25,273 nt of DNA from a virus, in the IMG/VR virus record IMGVR_UViG_3300047189_000039, positions 1-25,273 of that record; one strand, given 5' to 3'. Both the position numbers and the translations under genes were made by a program. Position 1 is the first letter of the stretch; every line of letters begins with the position of its first letter. The notes under the pieces were generated by a model. It was not told where the DNA came from and ran no database searches. It saw only the letters and a program-made list of their open reading frames with translations. Shown here one piece after another: positions 22,218 to 25,273 of this stretch.

Positions 22218-25200
22218 TTATCCCATTACTATTGAGCCATAAGCTCCGTAGCTCTCAACGTCCTGAACGATTAACTCATCTAGTTCCGTGTATAGCATAT
22301 CACGGATTTCCTTAGCCTGTGTTCTTAGATCCAGTGCATTTAATGTAATCGCACCACTTGCACCTGGTAGGTTGGCATACTTACCACGAATCTGAGCAAG
22401 TATGTCCATAGCCTGTGCTTGTGCAAACTGTTGAATCCAACGCTTTGCATATCTATCTACGAAAATTTCTTGTTCGGTCTTTTCTAATGTGACATCAAGC
22501 AAGATACGTTCTGGACGTGTGAATGCCTGGTGGAATGAGATACGACGCTTACTTTCGTCCCATACGTATGTTAAGCGAGTTGCAAACATAATTTCCAACT
22601 GCTCAACATATGATGATACAATGTGGTAGCTCAACAAATCAAACGTTCCCATGTTATACAAGTGTTGTAGAACAACCTGTCCATAAACACCAGATCCCAT
22701 TGCTTGTGACAAGAATGCAGAAGTGAATCTATAGCCTGCCATAACTGTAACGATCTTATTGTAGTCAACTGCCTTGTTAGCTAGAACATAGTGTTGGTTA
22801 TAAGGCTTAATATCCAAGAAGAAGCACGCACGTTTAACCGCCATTGAACTTCTCTGGCGGAACGTTTCTAATGCGTCAGATACAGCACGACTTAGTTGAT
22901 CATCTGTCAACTCAACTGTGATCGTTGGATAACCAAGTTCTGTACGAACAATCTTCATAATGTTGCGACGTTCATCTGGTGTTCCGTCGGTTCCAACACC
23001 AAGTTCATCATATGATGGTGTACCACTTACGCCGTCTTGACCACCAGATGGAACTAGAATATTTGCTGTAGGCTTTAGATTTGACCATAAGAATGCACCT
23101 GGATTGATTGGTAGTGCACGATAAGGAATTCCTCTCTCGAGTCCACCACCGTTGTAACTAACCCATGCATCAAGTGGCCCAACACCATTTCCAAGATTAC
23201 CACTAAAGTCGCCAAAATAATCTAAGCCCGAATACAATCCATCGTAGTAGAAACCATCAGCAATAGGAACATCAAACAAACTTCTGCCGCCTGGTGCGCC
23301 GTATGGATAGTATGCATTTTGTGTACCAACATCATTGATGTAGTCAGCTGCACCTGTTCCGTATACAACCAAGCTACTTGCCATGTAAGGGATCCCGTTT
23401 GGAATTGGAATCATGATTACATAGTTACTTCCACAGCCTGTTGTTACAAATACCAAGTTGCCTTGTGGATCAAACTGACAGTAAACAGCTGGCTTGATCC
23501 ATATCCACTGCGTACCATCCCATTGATATAGCTTGCAAGTTATAGTATTGAACCAGTTCTGTCCTTTCTTCAATGTTGGTGCTATTGTTGTGAATGGAAC
23601 ATTTACCCACTTCGTACCATCCCAACTGTTGAGTGTATTAGGAATTGATGTGTTGAACCACAACTGTCCTACTGGCAATGAGTTTGGTGGATTGATCGAA
23701 ACAATTGGTGAAATTGGATTCCATGCACCCACTGTTGGAGTTCCCCAGATATACCAGAGATTGGTTGTTGTATTGTGCCAAACTGTTCCAATAGTAGGAA
23801 CTGTTGGATCTGTTGGAAAGTTAATAAATGTAACTGGTTCCCATGTACTACCATTCCATACTGATAGGACACCCGTGATTGGATTATACCAAACAGAGCC
23901 CGTTATAAGTGTTGGCACACCAAACGGATCGGTTCCTTGACTAAAGTAAGGTGTAACAAGATTCCACGTGCTGTGGATTATATCCCACTGCTTGAGCATT
24001 CCTGGAGATGTTAAGGAATCATCAAACCATAGACCACATGAGGTAACATCTGTTGGATCTGTTGGCCATACTAATACGGATGTTACATCCCATCCTGTAT
24101 TTGTAAGATTGCGTTGTGACAAAACTTCTGTTGTTGGATTGTACCATAGTGTACCTGCAACAACAGCATTTATTGGAACAAGAGCTGGGTCTGTTGTTGA
24201 GTTAATAAATGGTTGTACTGCCCATGCTGGGGCAATCGTTCTTGTATAGAGAACGCTATTCGTTAGGTCAAACCAGTATGAACCAGCTGTGATCACATTA
24301 GGTGCTACTGGCCATGTTACTGCATAGGCTAGAACCCACTGCGTTCCATTCCAAGTATAAAGTGTTGAGTTTGCTGTATCGTACCAGAATGCACAACCAA
24401 CTGGTGCTGCAGGACACGAAGGATCTGTTAGTGAGATAAATGTTTCACTACCAGGAACTTCGCACCAAGTATTTCCACAACGTGAAAATGCGTTAGTACC
24501 ATTCCACCACCACGTACCTGGATGTGGTTGTGTTGGATCAATTGCATCTGTGATAAATGGAACAACAACCCACGTTGTTCCATTCCATTGCGATAGAACA
24601 TTTGTGGTAGGATTTAACCAGTATGTACCAACAGGAACAAGGGATGGATCAGTAGGCTGAACAATAACACCTGTTGTGTTAGGAACCGTTACCCATGCTG
24701 TGCCATTCCATTGTGACAATATACCTGTTGTAGGATCATACCAATATGCTCCGATAATAGGTGCCGTAGGTGCTGTTGTTTGTACAAGAACAGTATTAGG
24801 TGCGGTTACCCAAGCACTTCCATTCCAGATAGAAATAATTCCTGACGTAGGATTATACCAGAAAGCACCAACAATTGTGGTTACTGGTGAAGAGCTTTGA
24901 ACAAACGTATTGGGTGGAACTACCCAGGCTGTTCCGTTCCACTGCATCAATGTTACTGTTATGGTATTGTACCAGAACGTGCCTGTTGTTGGAGGTAGAG
25001 GCGGTATAGTGCCAACAGTAGTGTTTGCTACTGGGATCCATGCTGTGCCATTCCACTGTGAGAGAACACTCGTTAGCGTATTAAACCAATACTGGTTCAT
25101 AACTGGATTTGTAGGTGCTGTGGTTTGGCTAGTAACTCCAATTACAGCAATAAGAGATATTCCATTCCACATCCATAGCTTTGAACCATCCCAGTAATAG

Positions 25201-25273
25201 ATTCCATCACCTGGAACAACAGGCGATACATAACAACCAATATTGCTGCTTTGGACTGCAAGCTGTTTATTGA
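22218..25273 (-). CDS. gp13: Neck protein gp13-like with long N-terminal W-N-G repeat region (open at right edge)
   Basis: The frame is open across the right edge: 33 further in-frame codons precede the first ATG in view (25172), so at least 1017 residues are visible and the start is outside. The C-terminal part (from about 255 residues before the end) follows T4 gp13: R-R-N-I-M-K-I-V-R-T-E-L-G-Y-P-T-I-T-V-E (gp13: L-G-A-P-I-I-N-V-E-L-T-P-D-Q), V-D-R-Y-A-K-R-W...L-A-Q-I-R-G-K-Y, and L-P-G-A-S-G-A-I-T-L-N near the end. T4 gp13 has 309 residues. The upstream part is tandem repeats (see 23490-25273), joined by a Gly/Tyr-rich linker. In T4, gp13 and gp14 form the neck that joins head and tail and carries the whiskers. 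Confidence 0.75.
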   Translation of the reverse strand, partial: NKQLAVQSSNIGCYVSPVVPGDGIYYWDGSKLWMWNGISLIAVIGVTSQTTAPTNPVMNQYWFNTLTSVLSQWNGTAWIPVANTTVGTIPPLPPTTGTFWYNTITVTLMQWNGTAWVVPPNTFVQSSSPVTTIVGAFWYNPTSGIISIWNGSAWVTAPNTVLVQTTAPTAPIIGAYWYDPTTGILSQWNGTAWVTVPNTTGVIVQPTDPSLVPVGTYWLNPTTNVLSQWNGTTWVVVPFITDAIDPTQPHPGTWWWNGTNAFSRCGNTWCEVPGSETFISLTDPSCPAAPVGCAFWYDTANSTLYTWNGTQWVLAYAVTWPVAPNVITAGSYWFDLTNSVLYTRTIAPAWAVQPFINSTTDPALVPINAVVAGTLWYNPTTEVLSQRNLTNTGWDVTSVLVWPTDPTDVTSCGLWFDDSLTSPGMLKQWDIIHSTWNLVTPYFSQGTDPFGVPTLITGSVWYNPITGVLSVWNGSTWEPVTFINFPTDPTVPTIGTVWHNTTTNLWYIWGTPTVGAWNPISPIVSINPPNSLPVGQLWFNTSIPNTLNSWDGTKWVNVPFTTIAPTLKKGQNWFNTITCKLYQWDGTQWIWIKPAVYCQFDPQGNLVFVTTGCGSNYVIMIPIPNGIPYMASSLVVYGTGAADYINDVGTQNAYYPYGAPGGRSLFDVPIADGFYYDGLYSGLDYFGDFSGNLGNGVGPLDAWVSYNGGGLERGIPYRALPINPGAFLWSNLKPTANILVPSGGQDGVSGTPSYDELGVGTDGTPDERRNIMKIVRTELGYPTITVELTDDQLSRAVSDALETFRQRSSMAVKRACFFLDIKPYNQHYVLANKAVDYNKIVTVMAGYRFTSAFLSQAMGSGVYGQVVLQHLYNMGTFDLLSYHIVSSYVEQLEIMFATRLTYVWDESKRRISFHQAFTRPERILLDVTLEKTEQEIFVDRYAKRWIQQFAQAQAMDILAQIRGKYANLPGASGAITLNALDLRTQAKEIRDMLYTELDELIVQDVESYGAYGSIVMG
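23490..25273 (-). repeat. Tandem W-Y-N...W-N-G protein repeats, at least 14 units
   Basis: About 40-residue units of the form P-x-x-G-x-x-W-[YF]-[ND]-x-x-T-x-x-L-x-x-W-N-G-x-x-W-x-x-V, such as G-A-Y-W-Y-D-P-T-T-G-I-L-S-Q-W-N-G-T-A-W. Fourteen units can be counted, plus part of another at the right edge. Units near the middle diverge (one has R-C-G-N-T-W-C). The DNA is related but not identical between units, so the array is not a very recent expansion. Confidence 0.85.

Noticed and set aside
22218-25172. Treating ATG 25172 as the start of the repeat/gp13 protein
   Set aside because: The frame stays open for 33 more codons to the right edge, and these codons fit the repeat style (Y-Y-W-D-G-S-K-L-W). 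The gene therefore starts outside the window.
23490-25273. CRISPR-like or tandem DNA repeat array
   Set aside because: The periodicity is at protein level: units vary in length and sequence with no constant repeat or spacers, and the reading frame is open throughout.
1-25273. tRNA genes, integrase or attachment sites, lysogeny genes
   Set aside because: No cloverleaf, recombinase or repressor motif was seen in either strand by eye. A tRNA scan was not possible here.

Overview
The window is part of the genome of a lytic, contractile-tailed bacteriophage of the T4 superfamily. The virion core can be recognised by T4 gene number. Reading leftward on the minus strand: neck gp13, a small Cys-rich protein, neck gp14, tail terminator gp15, sheath gp18, tube gp19, a second tube-fold protein (gp54-like), head-completion nuclease gp4, small terminase gp16, a PD-(D/E)XK-like protein, an HNH endonuclease and large terminase gp17. 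There are no integration, lysogeny, tRNA or CRISPR signals. DNA is AT-rich except for one gene. The host cannot be named. One gene carries a textbook bacterial sigma70 promoter, so the host RNA polymerase is probably of the ordinary type.

Layout: 1-4885 is the 5' part of a giant tail fibre gene (minus, open at the left edge). 4917-6811 holds a second fibre or adhesin, a small virion-type protein and a probable 31-residue ORF (all minus). 6812-6935 is a divergent promoter region. 6936-8855 is a three-gene plus-strand cassette of unknown, probably structural, proteins ending in an intrinsic terminator. 8852-9412 (minus) encodes a SWIM-type zinc protein. 9421-10533 (minus) encodes a two-domain RNA/DNA end-healing enzyme, HD phosphohydrolase plus T4-Pnk-like kinase. 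10590-14361 is the packaging block, 14364-20088 the tail block and 20088-25273 the neck block (open at the right edge).

Regulation is partly legible. Eight-base elements NATAAATA, like the T4 late promoter TATAAATA, stand 24-63 nt before the starts of most structural transcription units on both strands, suggesting a gp55-type late sigma factor. The HD-Pnk gene instead has TTGACT-17-TATAAT and a strong AGGAG ribosome site, pointing to early expression by host polymerase. Two strong intrinsic terminators were found, one with a UUCG loop.

The most unusual feature is the neck. The gp13-like protein carries at least 14 tandem W-Y-N...W-N-G repeats at its N-terminus. The gp14-like protein appears to be interrupted by a discoidin (F5/8 type C)-like module. 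Together they suggest a neck or collar carrying covalently built-in adhesive decoration, where T4 uses separate fibritin whiskers. The HD-Pnk is the second highlight.
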